Source of the DNA: Paenibacillus_AM sp052180255
GTDB taxonomy: Bacteria > Bacillota > Bacilli > Paenibacillales > NBRC-103111
Length of the DNA: 64,000 nucleotides
Direction: 5' to 3'
Assembly (NCBI RefSeq): GCF_052180255.1
Contig: NZ_CP197466.1
Coordinates: forward strand, 4,216,001 to 4,280,000
Shown: one piece after another, positions 22,674 to 31,402 of the stretch
How the letters are laid out: each line of letters opens with the position of its first letter
Numbering within the stretch: position 1 is the stretch's first letter
Position numbers and translations under genes: made by a program
The notes under the pieces: model-generated
Seen by the model: the letters and a program-made list of their open reading frames with translations, nothing else
Databases searched by the model: none
What the model was told of the DNA's origin: nothing

Positions 22674-25600
22674 ATGATGCGACTAAAAAATAAAACTACT
22701 TCTAAAAATATAGCCATAATTATCTTGTTTATCAGCGTTCTCCTCGGACTACGTTGGGCTTGGGCCGAAACATTTGCCGCTTCAAAATACCCTCATGTTG
22801 ACCATGGGGTACTAGACATGCGAGGTTGGGACTTAAATAACTCCCCTTCCATCCCTTTAAAAGGTGAGTGGCAATTCTATCCTGAAAAATTCGTTTCTCA
22901 TCCGGATACGCAGTTGGCAGAAAACCAATCCCGCGATATTCAGGTTCCTGGAGATTGGGGCAGTGCACTAAACAATGACTCAGGCTTCTCGTATGGATAT
23001 GGTACGTATCGACTACGTATCCTAGTTGATCCGCTGGAGCAGCCTGTTGCATTTTGGTTTAAAGGCATACAAGCCTCGTCAGCAGTGGAAATTAACGGGG
23101 TGGCAACGGGCGGTTTTGGCAATCCTTCCGCAAATAGTAGTGGGTACAAGCCCAAGAGCATCTCTTACACAAACTCCTACTTTGTAGAAGGTACGACAGA
23201 GATTGAATTACTTATTCGAGTAGCCAACTTCGACGATCCTTTCTATGGTGGTATCCAGCACACCATCCGCTTCGGCTCTCAGGCAGCGATTGACTACGTC
23301 CGTTGGTACTCGATCGGGTTTCAAATGGTTACATTTATTATTTTGCTGCTTCATGGTATGTATGCTTGTATCCTCTACTTATTTAATCGTCAACGAGCTT
23401 TCCTCGATGTCGTTCTGTTAATACTAGCGGTCGGAGTATCGGTCGTAGCAGGTCATGATAACTTGCTCTTGTTATGGTTACCACTCAATTATACATGGGG
23501 GATCAAGATCAAATTGCTCTCTCTTTTGTGGCAAACTTTTCTATTACTTCTTGTTTTCAGGAGATTCTCTTTGCTTCCTCCAAAGAACAGATGGATACGT
23601 GTGTACACCGTGGTGCTTATTCTTTACTCTGTATTCATACTGGTTGCGGGCGCTCCAATGGTGAATGCAACGGTTGATTTACGTCTATTTTCTTTATTCT
23701 ATTTATTTCCATTTATTTGGTTCGTTTATATAGTCGGAACCATGATCTTCAGAAGGCATTCTGACAAAGATATTGTCTTCTTGCTGCTATCCGCAGCAGG
23801 CATCATATCTAACCTTCTCTGGAGTCTATGGGATTCTCTTAGAGAGGTTACCGTTGTTTATTATCCCATCGATATCCTTGCAGCCATTATTGGTTACTCG
23901 ACTTACTGGTTTAAAAAATACTTCCGACATTCCAGTGAAAATACCAAACTAAACGAGCAGTTAAAAGAAGCCGACAAGCTGAAGGACCAATTTCTAGCCA
24001 ATACTTCACACGAACTGCGAACACCCTTGCACGGCATTATGAATATTGCTCAGACCGTTGTCGACAAAGAGAAAGACAAGTTAAATGAGAAAAGCCTGAA
24101 AGATATGGAACTGCTTATCACAATAAGCCGCCGTATGTCTCATATGCTTGGCGATCTTCTCGATGTCGCACGACTTAAGGAACACCGCATTGTGCTGCAG
24201 CAGGAGCCCTTAAAAATCCAATCAATCGTTCCCGGCGTCATCGGGATGCTTAAATTTATGATAGAGGGCAAGCCTGTCGGGTTAAAAATAAATATTCCAG
24301 AGTCGTTGCCACCGGTATGGGCTGATGAAAAAAGACTGGTGCAAATTCTGTATAACTTATTGCATAACGCACTTAAATACACGGAAAAAGGAACAATTTC
24401 GGTTTCTGCCGAGTCTCGGAATGGACAAGCCATCATCCATATCTCCGACACCGGGGTCGGCATGAATGAGGAGACACAGGCGCGAGTGTTTCTCCCTTAC
24501 GAACAAGGGTCTTACGGAATAAGCGATGGAAGAGGAATCGGGCTAGGTTTGAGCATATGCAAGCAGTTGGTAGAATTGCACGGCGGTACATTAACCGTTC
24601 GCTCCAAACTGGGTAAGGGCTCCGTATTCAGTTTTGAACTACCGTTAGCTAACGTGTCGGATATCCCACTGTCACACCCACATCTTCATCACAATCAGAT
24701 AACAGAAGGAACGGATGAGAAGCACGCTGGATTAATTTATCCAGACACCGCAATGGGTGAAATAGCAGCCTCCGTACTTATTCCGCCGCTTCTGGATGAC
24801 AAGAAGATGAACATACTTGCCGTTGATGACGACCCCGTCAACCTAAATGTGCTCGTTGGGATCCTTTCGACGGAACCTTATAACATAACAACAGCTACTT
24901 CAGCCTTCGAGGTGCTGGAGCTGCTAGGCAATGAGCGATGGGATCTTCTGATTGCCGATGTCATGATGCCACACATGTCCGGCTACGAGTTGACGCAAAG
25001 AGTAAGGGAGCATTACTCCGTATCAGAACTTCCGGTATTGCTGCTGACTGCGCGTAGTCAGCCTGCTGATATCTACACTGGATTCTCGTCAGGAGCCAAT
25101 GATTACATGACCAAACCTGTAGACGCTCTTGAACTCAAATACCGAATCCGAGCACTGATCACGTTGAAGCAATCGATAAATGAACGCTTGCGCATGGAGG
25201 CCGCCTATTTACAGGCACAGATTCATCCTCATTTTCTATTTAACACGCTTAATTCAATTATGGCACTCAGTGATATAGACACGGAAAAAATGCAAGATAT
25301 GGGGGATGCTTTTGCCTCATTTTTAAGGATTAGCTTTGATTTTCTAAATACAGGGGAACTAGTCGAGCTTTCTCATGAACTGGAGCTTTCCAAAGCCTAC
25401 TTGTATATTGAAAAAGAACGGTTCGGAGATAGGCTGTCTATCGTATGGGAGGTTGATCCCGGCATTAACTTGCTCATCCCTCCACTTTCGATTCAACCAT
25501 TGATTGAAAATGCTGTTAAGCACGGTCTCCTGAGTCAGAATAAAGGTGGTACGGTTCATATTCGGATTACTCGCCACGACGGATTTACGCGAATTGAAGT

Positions 25601-25838
25601 CATGGATAATGGCAAGGGAATAGAGCAGGACAAGGTCTTGCAGCTGCTAAGCCCAACCATAAATGGAAAAGGTGGAATCGGCTTTGCCAATACGAACCGG
25701 CGATTGATGCAATTATATGGTCAGGGATTGTCTATTGTTAGTAAGCCTAATGAGGGAACAACCGTATCGTTTGTTATCCCAGACAACCGAAATAAACAGA
25801 ATGTGAATGTCGGTCAAGACAAACCAAAAGAGGCATGA
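22674..25838 (+). CDS. Hybrid sensor kinase: 7TM-DISM, HisKA, receiver, LytS-type kinase
   Basis: 1054 aa. N-terminal signal/anchor helix, external beta domain (about 40-215, galactose-binding-like), 7TMR-DISM membrane domain (about 216-415, seven helices), then HisKA (H-box NTSHELRTPLHG, His446) and HATPase (NLLHNALKYTEKG, DTGVGM, GRGIGLGLSICKQLVELHGG). A receiver domain follows (NILAVDDDPVN, Asp762 in LLIADVMMP, Lys in DYMTKPVD). Last is a LytS/YesM-type kinase (QIHPHFLFNTLNSI, His851; QPLIENAVKHGLL; VMDNGKGIE). So one chain has two different kinase modules around a receiver. The start is 24 bases after the exporter gene; the ribosome site is weak, suggesting low or coupled expression. No separate output regulator is adjacent. 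Confidence 0.9.
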   Translation: MMRLKNKTTSKNIAIIILFISVLLGLRWAWAETFAASKYPHVDHGVLDMRGWDLNNSPSIPLKGEWQFYPEKFVSHPDTQLAENQSRDIQVPGDWGSALNNDSGFSYGYGTYRLRILVDPLEQPVAFWFKGIQASSAVEINGVATGGFGNPSANSSGYKPKSISYTNSYFVEGTTEIELLIRVANFDDPFYGGIQHTIRFGSQAAIDYVRWYSIGFQMVTFIILLLHGMYACILYLFNRQRAFLDVVLLILAVGVSVVAGHDNLLLLWLPLNYTWGIKIKLLSLLWQTFLLLLVFRRFSLLPPKNRWIRVYTVVLILYSVFILVAGAPMVNATVDLRLFSLFYLFPFIWFVYIVGTMIFRRHSDKDIVFLLLSAAGIISNLLWSLWDSLREVTVVYYPIDILAAIIGYSTYWFKKYFRHSSENTKLNEQLKEADKLKDQFLANTSHELRTPLHGIMNIAQTVVDKEKDKLNEKSLKDMELLITISRRMSHMLGDLLDVARLKEHRIVLQQEPLKIQSIVPGVIGMLKFMIEGKPVGLKINIPESLPPVWADEKRLVQILYNLLHNALKYTEKGTISVSAESRNGQAIIHISDTGVGMNEETQARVFLPYEQGSYGISDGRGIGLGLSICKQLVELHGGTLTVRSKLGKGSVFSFELPLANVSDIPLSHPHLHHNQITEGTDEKHAGLIYPDTAMGEIAASVLIPPLLDDKKMNILAVDDDPVNLNVLVGILSTEPYNITTATSAFEVLELLGNERWDLLIADVMMPHMSGYELTQRVREHYSVSELPVLLLTARSQPADIYTGFSSGANDYMTKPVDALELKYRIRALITLKQSINERLRMEAAYLQAQIHPHFLFNTLNSIMALSDIDTEKMQDMGDAFASFLRISFDFLNTGELVELSHELELSKAYLYIEKERFGDRLSIVWEVDPGINLLIPPLSIQPLIENAVKHGLLSQNKGGTVHIRITRHDGFTRIEVMDNGKGIEQDKVLQLLSPTINGKGGIGFANTNRRLMQLYGQGLSIVSKPNEGTTVSFVIPDNRNKQNVNVGQDKPKEA

Positions 25839-25853
25839 ATAAATGCCTCTTTT
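25828..25853 (+). terminator. Terminator of kinase gene
   Basis: AGAGGCAT-GAATAA-ATGCCTCTTTT; the 5' arm overlaps the last codons and the stop lies in the loop. Confidence 0.8.
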
Positions 25854-25900
25854 CCATCCATCACGAAATTTCCAAACTCGGTTACAATAACCTCAAGGAA

Positions 25901-26686
25901 CTATTGGTTTTTTGTTATGTTCGCATTTTCTCTGTACCTCGTCACATATGGATAAATCGGATCTCTTAATTGGAAGTCATACGTTTCACCATTCACAATT
26001 CCTACAACTTTGCTACTGTCATATAAATCGAGCAAGAAACCGGCCATTTGCTCCGCTGTATGGTATTTAGGGACAACACCATTATATTCAAAATGATCAA
26101 CATTATAGGACCGTTTTGCAAATTCGGTCTCTGTTGCACTCGGAGCCAAGACTTTTGCTTGCATGGCTGCTCCTTTTCCTTTCAATTCTTGTGCTAGACC
26201 TTCTGTAAAGGCACTTACATAGAACTTTGTCGCGCAGTAGGTCACAGCATCGGCAACAATTAGATATCCTCCTCCTGAGGAAACATTGATGATTTGCGTT
26301 CCTTCAACATCTGCATAGTCACGTACATAGAGAGAGGACAGGACAGTTAATGCTTCAATATTCAAGTGAAGCATCGTCTCAATTTTCTTTAAATTTTGTT
26401 CCCCAACGGAAGCAAAGTTCCCAAACCCCGCGTTGTTGATCCAGGTCTCGATCTGATAATCCTGAAGACTTTCGTAGAATTCATGAATATTTGCAGTAAC
26501 GGATAAGTCAACGGTTCGAATGATAACATCGAGGTCTGCGTTAATGTCAGCCACTTTTGATTTTAACTTTTCCAATTCTTCCGTTCTACGGGCTGCTAGG
26601 ATTAAATTTTTTCCGCGAGCCGCAAAAGCAAGAGCTGTTTCATACCCAATTCCTGAACTGGCACCCGTAATAACCGTATATTTCAT
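25901..26686 (-). CDS. Short-chain dehydrogenase/reductase
   Basis: 261-aa NAD(P)-dependent SDR. The nucleotide loop is TGASSGIGYETALAFAARG. NAG is in WINNAGFGNFA. The catalytic Ser is in VSSGGGYLIVADAVTYCATK, with Tyr and Lys in YCATK. Substrate not identifiable. It is divergent from a MerR gene at 26801 and has a MerR-type promoter with a 19-base spacer. That is the AdhR/YfmP style of arrangement known for aldehyde or electrophile responses in Bacillus. Start ATG 26686 is preceded by AGGAGG. Confidence 0.9.
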   Translation of the reverse strand: MKYTVITGASSGIGYETALAFAARGKNLILAARRTEELEKLKSKVADINADLDVIIRTVDLSVTANIHEFYESLQDYQIETWINNAGFGNFASVGEQNLKKIETMLHLNIEALTVLSSLYVRDYADVEGTQIINVSSGGGYLIVADAVTYCATKFYVSAFTEGLAQELKGKGAAMQAKVLAPSATETEFAKRSYNVDHFEYNGVVPKYHTAEQMAGFLLDLYDSSKVVGIVNGETYDFQLRDPIYPYVTRYRENANITKNQ

Positions 26687-26742
26687 ATAGATACCTCCTG
26701 AATTTTTTCAATATCTTTTGTTGTGATTAAGGTTATGAGTTG

Positions 26743-26773
26743 ATTATACTGATTAGAGTAAACTCTAAGTCAA
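26743..26773 (-). promoter_or_regulatory. MerR-type promoter of the SDR gene
   Basis: Minus strand: TTGACT (26768-26773), 19-base spacer, TATAAT (26743-26748). The spacer holds the dyad TTAGAGT-TT-ACTCTAA. A 19-base spacer with a central dyad is the hallmark of promoters untwisted by MerR activators. Confidence 0.85.
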
Positions 26774-26800
26774 GAAAAAAGATCCATGCGGAGGTTTCTT

Positions 26801-27163
26801 ATGCACACCATTGGTGAAGTAGCTAAAATTTTAGGGATAAGCACACATACATTACGGTATTATGAAAAGGAAAAAATTATTATTCCCGTTCGTGATGCCA
26901 GTGGAGACAGGCGATATAATGATTCACATTTGAACTGGCTGCGATTTGTTATCAAGTTAAAAGAAACACAAATGCCCATCGCAAAAATAAAAAAGTATGC
27001 TGCATTATTTTTAGAAGGAGACCATACCACACTAGATCGATTAAACCTTTTAAAAGAACATAAACACTCCATAAAGAAACAAATCAGAACGTTAAAAGCT
27101 GCTGATGAGATGCTTGAACATAAAATTGCTTCTTACAAAGATTTCATCAGTAAACGAGATTAG
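26801..27163 (+). CDS. MerR-family transcriptional activator
   Basis: 120 aa from ATG 26801 (GGAGG 7 bases upstream; the in-frame ATG at 26786 overlaps that site). Winged HTH: MHTIGEVAKILGISTHTLRY and YEKEKIIIPVRDASGDRRYN. A coiled-coil dimer helix follows, then ETQMPIAKIKKYAALFLEGD. It has no cysteines, so it is not a metal or thiol sensor of the classic kind. It is divergent from the SDR gene and probably activates it. Confidence 0.9.
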   Translation: MHTIGEVAKILGISTHTLRYYEKEKIIIPVRDASGDRRYNDSHLNWLRFVIKLKETQMPIAKIKKYAALFLEGDHTTLDRLNLLKEHKHSIKKQIRTLKAADEMLEHKIASYKDFISKRD

Positions 27164-27170
27164 CTCTTTA

Positions 27171-27228
27171 TTGACACATTTGAGCAGCTCCTTATATAAT
27201 TAAACAATCATTTAAAACATTTGTTTAA
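27171..27228 (+). promoter_or_regulatory. Promoter and dyad operator of YhgE-like/TetR operon
   Basis: TTGACA (27171-27176), 18-base spacer, TATAAT (27195-27200). TTAAACAA (27200-27207) and TTGTTTAA (27221-27228) are perfect 8-base arms immediately after the -10, suited to the TetR protein encoded second in the operon. Confidence 0.8.
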
Positions 27229-27252
27229 TAAAAAATAAAGGAGAGATCCATC

Positions 27253-28422
27253 ATGGTTCATGCTTTACGAGCATTTTTCAAAAAAGGTACCACATTCGTT
27301 GGAATTGGAACAGCGATCATTTTTCAATTATTATTTAGTGTCATCTGGATGACAGGCTATAGCGGGGTGTCCAATAATACAGACCAACTTCGCATTGTTG
27401 TCGTGAATGAGGATCATGGCGCAATGGGCAGTAAAGTAACGAGCAATTTACAAACCAATCTGCCGTTCCAAGTATCGACACTATCTAAGATTGATGAGGC
27501 ACAGACCGCTCTGAATCAGAGGGATGCTCAGTTAGTCGTGCATATACCTGAACAATTCACCGCGACATTAGCGGCTGCAGGCAAGCAAGCTGTTATTGAC
27601 TATACCATTAACGAATCGAATGCTTCACTCATTAAGAACATGATGCAAAGCGTTGCTGCTAACATTACAACTACTGTGAATAAAGAAGCTTCAGCAGCAG
27701 GTACAGAGGCTCTTATTACGAAGATGAATAACAGTCTGCCAGCCGAGCAAGCTCATTCCATTGCACAAAACTTAGCGGATAAGGTTGCCTCTAATGTACA
27801 GTACATGAACAAAGTGAAGGACATGTCCAACCAGATGATCCCTATGATGTTGACTTTAGCCTCGATCGTAGGGACAATGATTATGGGCATGAATATCAAT
27901 CAATCTTCACTTGCCATTGGGAATGCGCATAGCAAATGGCACAAGTTCGCAGCACGAAATGTCATTAATGTAAGTTCTGCTATTGTGGTGGGACTGATTG
28001 GAACGAGTGCAGTGATGCTGCTTGGTGGCGCGACACAGTATGGTTTTATGGCCATGTGGGGATTCGAGGTTACATTCCTTCTGGCGTTCATGTTCGTAGC
28101 CCAGATGTTCTTGATCCTATTCGGCAGTGCCGGCATGCTGCTTAATATCGCAATGTTATCGTTACAGCTAGTGTCATCGGGCGCGATGATTCCTCGTGAA
28201 CTCCTATCCAGCTTTTATCGTCAATTGAGTGAATATATGCCAGCTACCTATGCGGTAGATGGGATGATGAATATATTATTTGGCGGTCCAAATCCTCTGG
28301 CCGACGCAGGTGCACTAGCTTGTGTAGCTGGCACAGCGCTCCTTGTTAGTGTGATCGTAGTCAGCTTGAAGAAGAACCGCGTACCCGCTTCAGAGCTCGT
28401 TATCGATACGCAGACTGCATAA
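27253..28422 (+). CDS. YhgE/Pip-like ABC-2 family membrane protein
   Basis: 389 aa. N-terminal helix (about 15-33), then a large external region of about 170 residues (VVVNEDHGAMGSKV is the usual YhgE/Pip opening), and five helices from about 200 to 375 (MLTLASIVGTMIMGMN through CVAGTALLVSVIVVSL). This matches the DUF3533/ABC-2 membrane topology. It has no ATPase partner nearby. Relatives include phage receptor Pip and type VII-associated YhgE; here it is simply cotranscribed with a TetR repressor, which points to an export or envelope-stress role. GGAGAG precedes the ATG. Confidence 0.8.
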   Translation: MVHALRAFFKKGTTFVGIGTAIIFQLLFSVIWMTGYSGVSNNTDQLRIVVVNEDHGAMGSKVTSNLQTNLPFQVSTLSKIDEAQTALNQRDAQLVVHIPEQFTATLAAAGKQAVIDYTINESNASLIKNMMQSVAANITTTVNKEASAAGTEALITKMNNSLPAEQAHSIAQNLADKVASNVQYMNKVKDMSNQMIPMMLTLASIVGTMIMGMNINQSSLAIGNAHSKWHKFAARNVINVSSAIVVGLIGTSAVMLLGGATQYGFMAMWGFEVTFLLAFMFVAQMFLILFGSAGMLLNIAMLSLQLVSSGAMIPRELLSSFYRQLSEYMPATYAVDGMMNILFGGPNPLADAGALACVAGTALLVSVIVVSLKKNRVPASELVIDTQTA

Positions 28423-28449
28423 TTTATACGTATAAAAGGAGACATTTGC

Positions 28450-29073
28450 ATGACGACTAACCTCGAGCCAGATATTAAACAGCGTATTATGAATGCTGCT
28501 AGAGAACTCATTTCACAACAGGGCTTTGATGGAACGACTGTCAGACAAATCTGTGAGCATGCAGGTGCGAATGTCGCACTTGTCTCCTATTATTTTGGCG
28601 GTAAAGACGGCTTGTTTCAGGCTATGATGAGTCAAATGTCACCTACCGAACGTTTGAAAGAATTGAATGATCTTACAGCTGACCCTGATCAATCTGTTCG
28701 ATTTATTATTCGAGAAGTCATTTTATTTAGGCAGCAGAATAAAGAATATGTGAACATCATTCAGCGAGAGATTTTTTCACAATCCCCGCGTATGGAATTT
28801 GTCCAAAATATCAATCTCCCCCTCTGGCAAAAATTAAGAACCATCCTTCAGATTGGAAGAGAGCATGGCATTTTTCAATTTGAATCCCTTGATAACACGT
28901 TGATGTGTATGATCGGTACGCTCTTATTCCATAAGAATAGTGTATATTTTGGGCCAGTACTAACAGAGGGCAAACAAGAGATAGAGACAACGATTCGAAA
29001 TACAACTCAATTTTTATTAAATGCGTTAGGATACAAAGGTGACACTTCCACATATAAAGCAAACGAATCATAA
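28450..29073 (+). CDS. TetR-family repressor (CecR-like)
   Basis: 207 aa. HTH: IKQRIMNAARELISQQGFDG followed by TTVRQICEHAGANVALVSYY and FGGKDGLF. A longer helical C-terminal domain (70-200) resembles the CecR/YbiH group (QREIFSQSPRMEF). It is the second gene after the YhgE-like exporter (27-base gap, AAGGAG site) and probably represses the shared promoter via the TTAAACAA/TTGTTTAA dyad. Confidence 0.9.
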   Translation: MTTNLEPDIKQRIMNAARELISQQGFDGTTVRQICEHAGANVALVSYYFGGKDGLFQAMMSQMSPTERLKELNDLTADPDQSVRFIIREVILFRQQNKEYVNIIQREIFSQSPRMEFVQNINLPLWQKLRTILQIGREHGIFQFESLDNTLMCMIGTLLFHKNSVYFGPVLTEGKQEIETTIRNTTQFLLNALGYKGDTSTYKANES

Positions 29074-29086
29074 TCCAGCATCAGAA

Positions 29087-29129
29087 AATGGCCCGTTACT
29101 TGTGTCTACACAAGCTAATCGGGCCATTA
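29087..29129. terminator. Bidirectional terminator
   Basis: AATGGCCCG and CGGGCCATT outer arms and ACTTGTG/CACAAGC inner arms between the convergent TetR and phosphatase genes. Confidence 0.75.
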
Positions 29130-29132
29130 TTG

Positions 29133-29768
29133 TTATTGAGAACCCGTCCAATCAGCTAACGTCAATTTCCCCGCGATTTCGTAACCTTTACCCTGCCCTC
29201 TCGGCTTTACGATTACAGTACCGAAATCAGCTATTTCACCCAGTCCCACCCCTTGAGGGAAGCTATGCGCAATCACGACTTGATTCATGCCCGCAGACGG
29301 AATCATCTCTAATTTAGCATCTAAATCTGCCAATGTTCTTGCCTGCTCTTCAGAGGTTGTATCCTTGTTGTTTAGCTTGTAAATGTTGAACCAAAAAGGA
29401 TCGACTTGAACCCGATCTGCGCCAAAAGCTAATGCTGCCGATTGCCTTGTTCGACAGAAGGGACTTGCTTGAACTGGCGTTTGGACGGGAATCTGTAAAT
29501 TCTTTATTGACTCTCCAAATCGTAAAGCTTGTCTCTTTCCTTCCTCAGAAAGATTCCGCTGCGTTGAACAATCGTCAAAGACAAGGTTCGGCTGATCTTC
29601 CCCTACGTTTGCTTCTCCATGCCTAACATATAAAATGTAGCCGCCCTGACGAAGTGACGCGAGTAACGAAGGACTGACAGGCCTAGATTGACCGTCTGCC
29701 GCTGCAGCCATGTGAATTGGAATAATTAGAAACACGGATAACATAACTGTCCAAACTATCTTTTTCAT
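29133..29768 (-). CDS. Secreted histidine phosphatase
   Basis: 211 aa. Signal peptide (MKKIVWTVMLSVFLIIPIHM then AAAADG). Catalytic RHG motif in ILYVRHGEANVG; QRNLSEEGKRQALRFGESI; the second Arg in ASPFCRTRQSAALAFGA; the closing His in VVIAHSFPQG. It is a phosphoglycerate-mutase-like phosphohydrolase exported from the cell. The conserved elements are intact, so likely active on phosphate esters outside. The RBS is GGAGGATATAAGAGG. Single gene. Confidence 0.85.
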   Translation of the reverse strand: MKKIVWTVMLSVFLIIPIHMAAAADGQSRPVSPSLLASLRQGGYILYVRHGEANVGEDQPNLVFDDCSTQRNLSEEGKRQALRFGESIKNLQIPVQTPVQASPFCRTRQSAALAFGADRVQVDPFWFNIYKLNNKDTTSEEQARTLADLDAKLEMIPSAGMNQVVIAHSFPQGVGLGEIADFGTVIVKPRGQGKGYEIAGKLTLADWTGSQ

Positions 29769-29880
29769 CCTCTTATATCCTCCTCATGGGAATGCAAATT
29801 CTCAGGCGTAGTATGCACATCTCATTCAATAAAATCTAGTTTGCAGTAAAAATGAATTAAGAATCTTCTCACAATTAATG

Positions 29881-29909
29881 TTGACAATTCTGATCGGAAT
29901 TATTATAGT
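29881..29909 (+). promoter_or_regulatory. Promoter of DsbA-like/ABC importer operon with spacer dyad
   Basis: TTGACA (29881-29886), 17-base spacer, TATAGT (29904-29909). AATTC-TGATCG-GAATT lies between the two boxes. In Bacillus, sulfur-related importers similar to this one are repressed by CymR, an Rrf2-type protein; assigning this dyad to such a regulator is speculation. Confidence 0.55.
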
Positions 29910-29950
29910 TTATTAATAAAATAAAGCTTTTCGGAAAGCGGGTAGAGAAA

Positions 29951-30469
29951 ATGACGAGTCAAATTGAGAACACTCAATTGAGTTTTGGACAGAAAGACGC
30001 TCCTGTAAAGGTTGAAGTATTTTTAAATTTAACCTGCCCTTACTGTGCGACTTTTTATGGTATTGCGGAAGAGGTGTTAAAAGACTACTTAAATAATGGA
30101 CAAGCCGAGTTCATAGTTAAACATTATGACAAACCGAGAGAAATGCTGTTAAATGGAACGCTAGTTAACCTGTTCCTAGATTATGAGGACCCTTCGCGTG
30201 TCCGACAAATTTTAAAGGAATTATTCGAAACCCAAGAACAATGGGATCAATTACATAATCAAGAAATTAAGCATTTATTAGCAACCAAGTATCAATTGCA
30301 AGAAGAGCCCGAGAACACGGACATTAGCTTAAAAGTAACGGCCGAAGCCATCCGCAGGAATGTGAAAATGGTGCCTACTGTTTTTATCAATAACAAAGAA
30401 TATCAATATCCAAAAGAAATAGATGCAGATGAATTGAAAGCTGAAATCGAGAATGCGCTAGCGAAATAG
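29951..30469 (+). CDS. DsbA-like thioredoxin-fold protein (cytoplasmic)
   Basis: 172 aa, thioredoxin fold with helical insertion. Redox site CPYC in EVFLNLTCPYCATFYGI (near residues 30-33) and cis-Pro in KMVPTVFINNKEY. There is no signal peptide or membrane helix, so it acts inside the cell, as FrnE-type or DsbA-like oxidoreductases do. It is 70 bases upstream of a polar amino-acid importer and shares its promoter by position, so a role in thiol or cystine metabolism is plausible (inference). The RBS is GAAAGCGGGTAGAG, weak. Confidence 0.83.
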   Translation: MTSQIENTQLSFGQKDAPVKVEVFLNLTCPYCATFYGIAEEVLKDYLNNGQAEFIVKHYDKPREMLLNGTLVNLFLDYEDPSRVRQILKELFETQEQWDQLHNQEIKHLLATKYQLQEEPENTDISLKVTAEAIRRNVKMVPTVFINNKEYQYPKEIDADELKAEIENALAK

Positions 30470-30539
30470 GATCAGCTGTCATTTAAATCCGACTTTACCG
30501 ATGTGAATATATGATAATCACAAATTAATGGAGGCAATT

Positions 30540-31385
30540 ATGAAACATCCTACATACAGACCTTATAGTCTACTTATCATTCTAACCCTATTTGCAGTCA
30601 TCCTTTCCGCTTGTGGCGCGGATAAAGCTGCTGGTACCGCAGGTCAAGATTCAGCGAAAGAATCCAAAGAACCACCTGCTAAAAAAGTACTTCGCGTCGG
30701 GACATCCGGCATCTATCCCCCTTTTGTATCAAAAGGTAAAGATCAGAAATTAGAGGGCTATGATGTAGACGTACTAAACTTAGTCGGTGAAAAATTAGGC
30801 TATCAAATTGAATGGACGGTTGCTGAATTTTCCGGTCTATTCGGCATGATGGACAGTGGAAGAATCGACACAATTGCGAACCTAATTGCCGTTACAGATG
30901 AACGAAAAAAGAAATATGACTTTACAGATCCTTATGCCTACTATTCCGTCACACTCGTTGTGAAGAATGATCGCGATGACATTAAATCGATGCAAGATTT
31001 GAAAGGTAAGAATCTAGGCGCTTTACTTGGAAACAACATGCATAACTATGCAACGAAGTGGAATAAAGAAAATGGGAATGAAATTAATATCAAGGCTTAC
31101 CAAGATGTAAGTGGTACCTATCAAGAAGTCGCATTAGGTCGAATCGATGCTTTCATTGATAGCAATTTTGTGGCGCATTCTCGAATTAAAGCAGAAGGTT
31201 TGCCGCTCAAAATTTTCTCCAAAACTCCACTTTATACAACTGAGAATGCATTCCCGTTTGTTAGAAACAAAGAGAATGAAGCATTCATTAAGCAGTTCAG
31301 TAAAGCCTTGCAAGAGTTAAAAGATGAGGGCAAATTGAAAGCACTATCGGACAAATGGAGCGAAATCGACGTTACAAAGCCTTAA
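30540..31385 (+). CDS. Polar amino-acid ABC importer binding lipoprotein
   Basis: 281 aa. Lipoprotein signal with lipobox LSAC (ILSACGADKA), charged linker, then a solute-binding family 3 domain: LRVGTSGIYPPFVSKGKDQ, LEGYDVDVLNLVGEKLGY, GRIDTIANLIAVTDERKKKY, FTDPYAYYSVTLVV. Binds an amino acid or related sulfur compound on the outer face. The start is ATG 30540, preceded by GGAGG; the ATG at 30528 overlaps that site. First of three importer genes (binding protein, permease, ATPase), in the TcyABC/YxeMNO order. Confidence 0.88.
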   Translation: MKHPTYRPYSLLIILTLFAVILSACGADKAAGTAGQDSAKESKEPPAKKVLRVGTSGIYPPFVSKGKDQKLEGYDVDVLNLVGEKLGYQIEWTVAEFSGLFGMMDSGRIDTIANLIAVTDERKKKYDFTDPYAYYSVTLVVKNDRDDIKSMQDLKGKNLGALLGNNMHNYATKWNKENGNEINIKAYQDVSGTYQEVALGRIDAFIDSNFVAHSRIKAEGLPLKIFSKTPLYTTENAFPFVRNKENEAFIKQFSKALQELKDEGKLKALSDKWSEIDVTKP

Positions 31386-31402
31386 TGGGTGGTGTCTTCT
31401 AG

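Noticed and set aside
22657..22677. Tiny frame MLKLLV overlapping the kinase start, a possible coupling peptide
   Set aside because: Only six codons with a poorly spaced ribosome site; chance is sufficient explanation.
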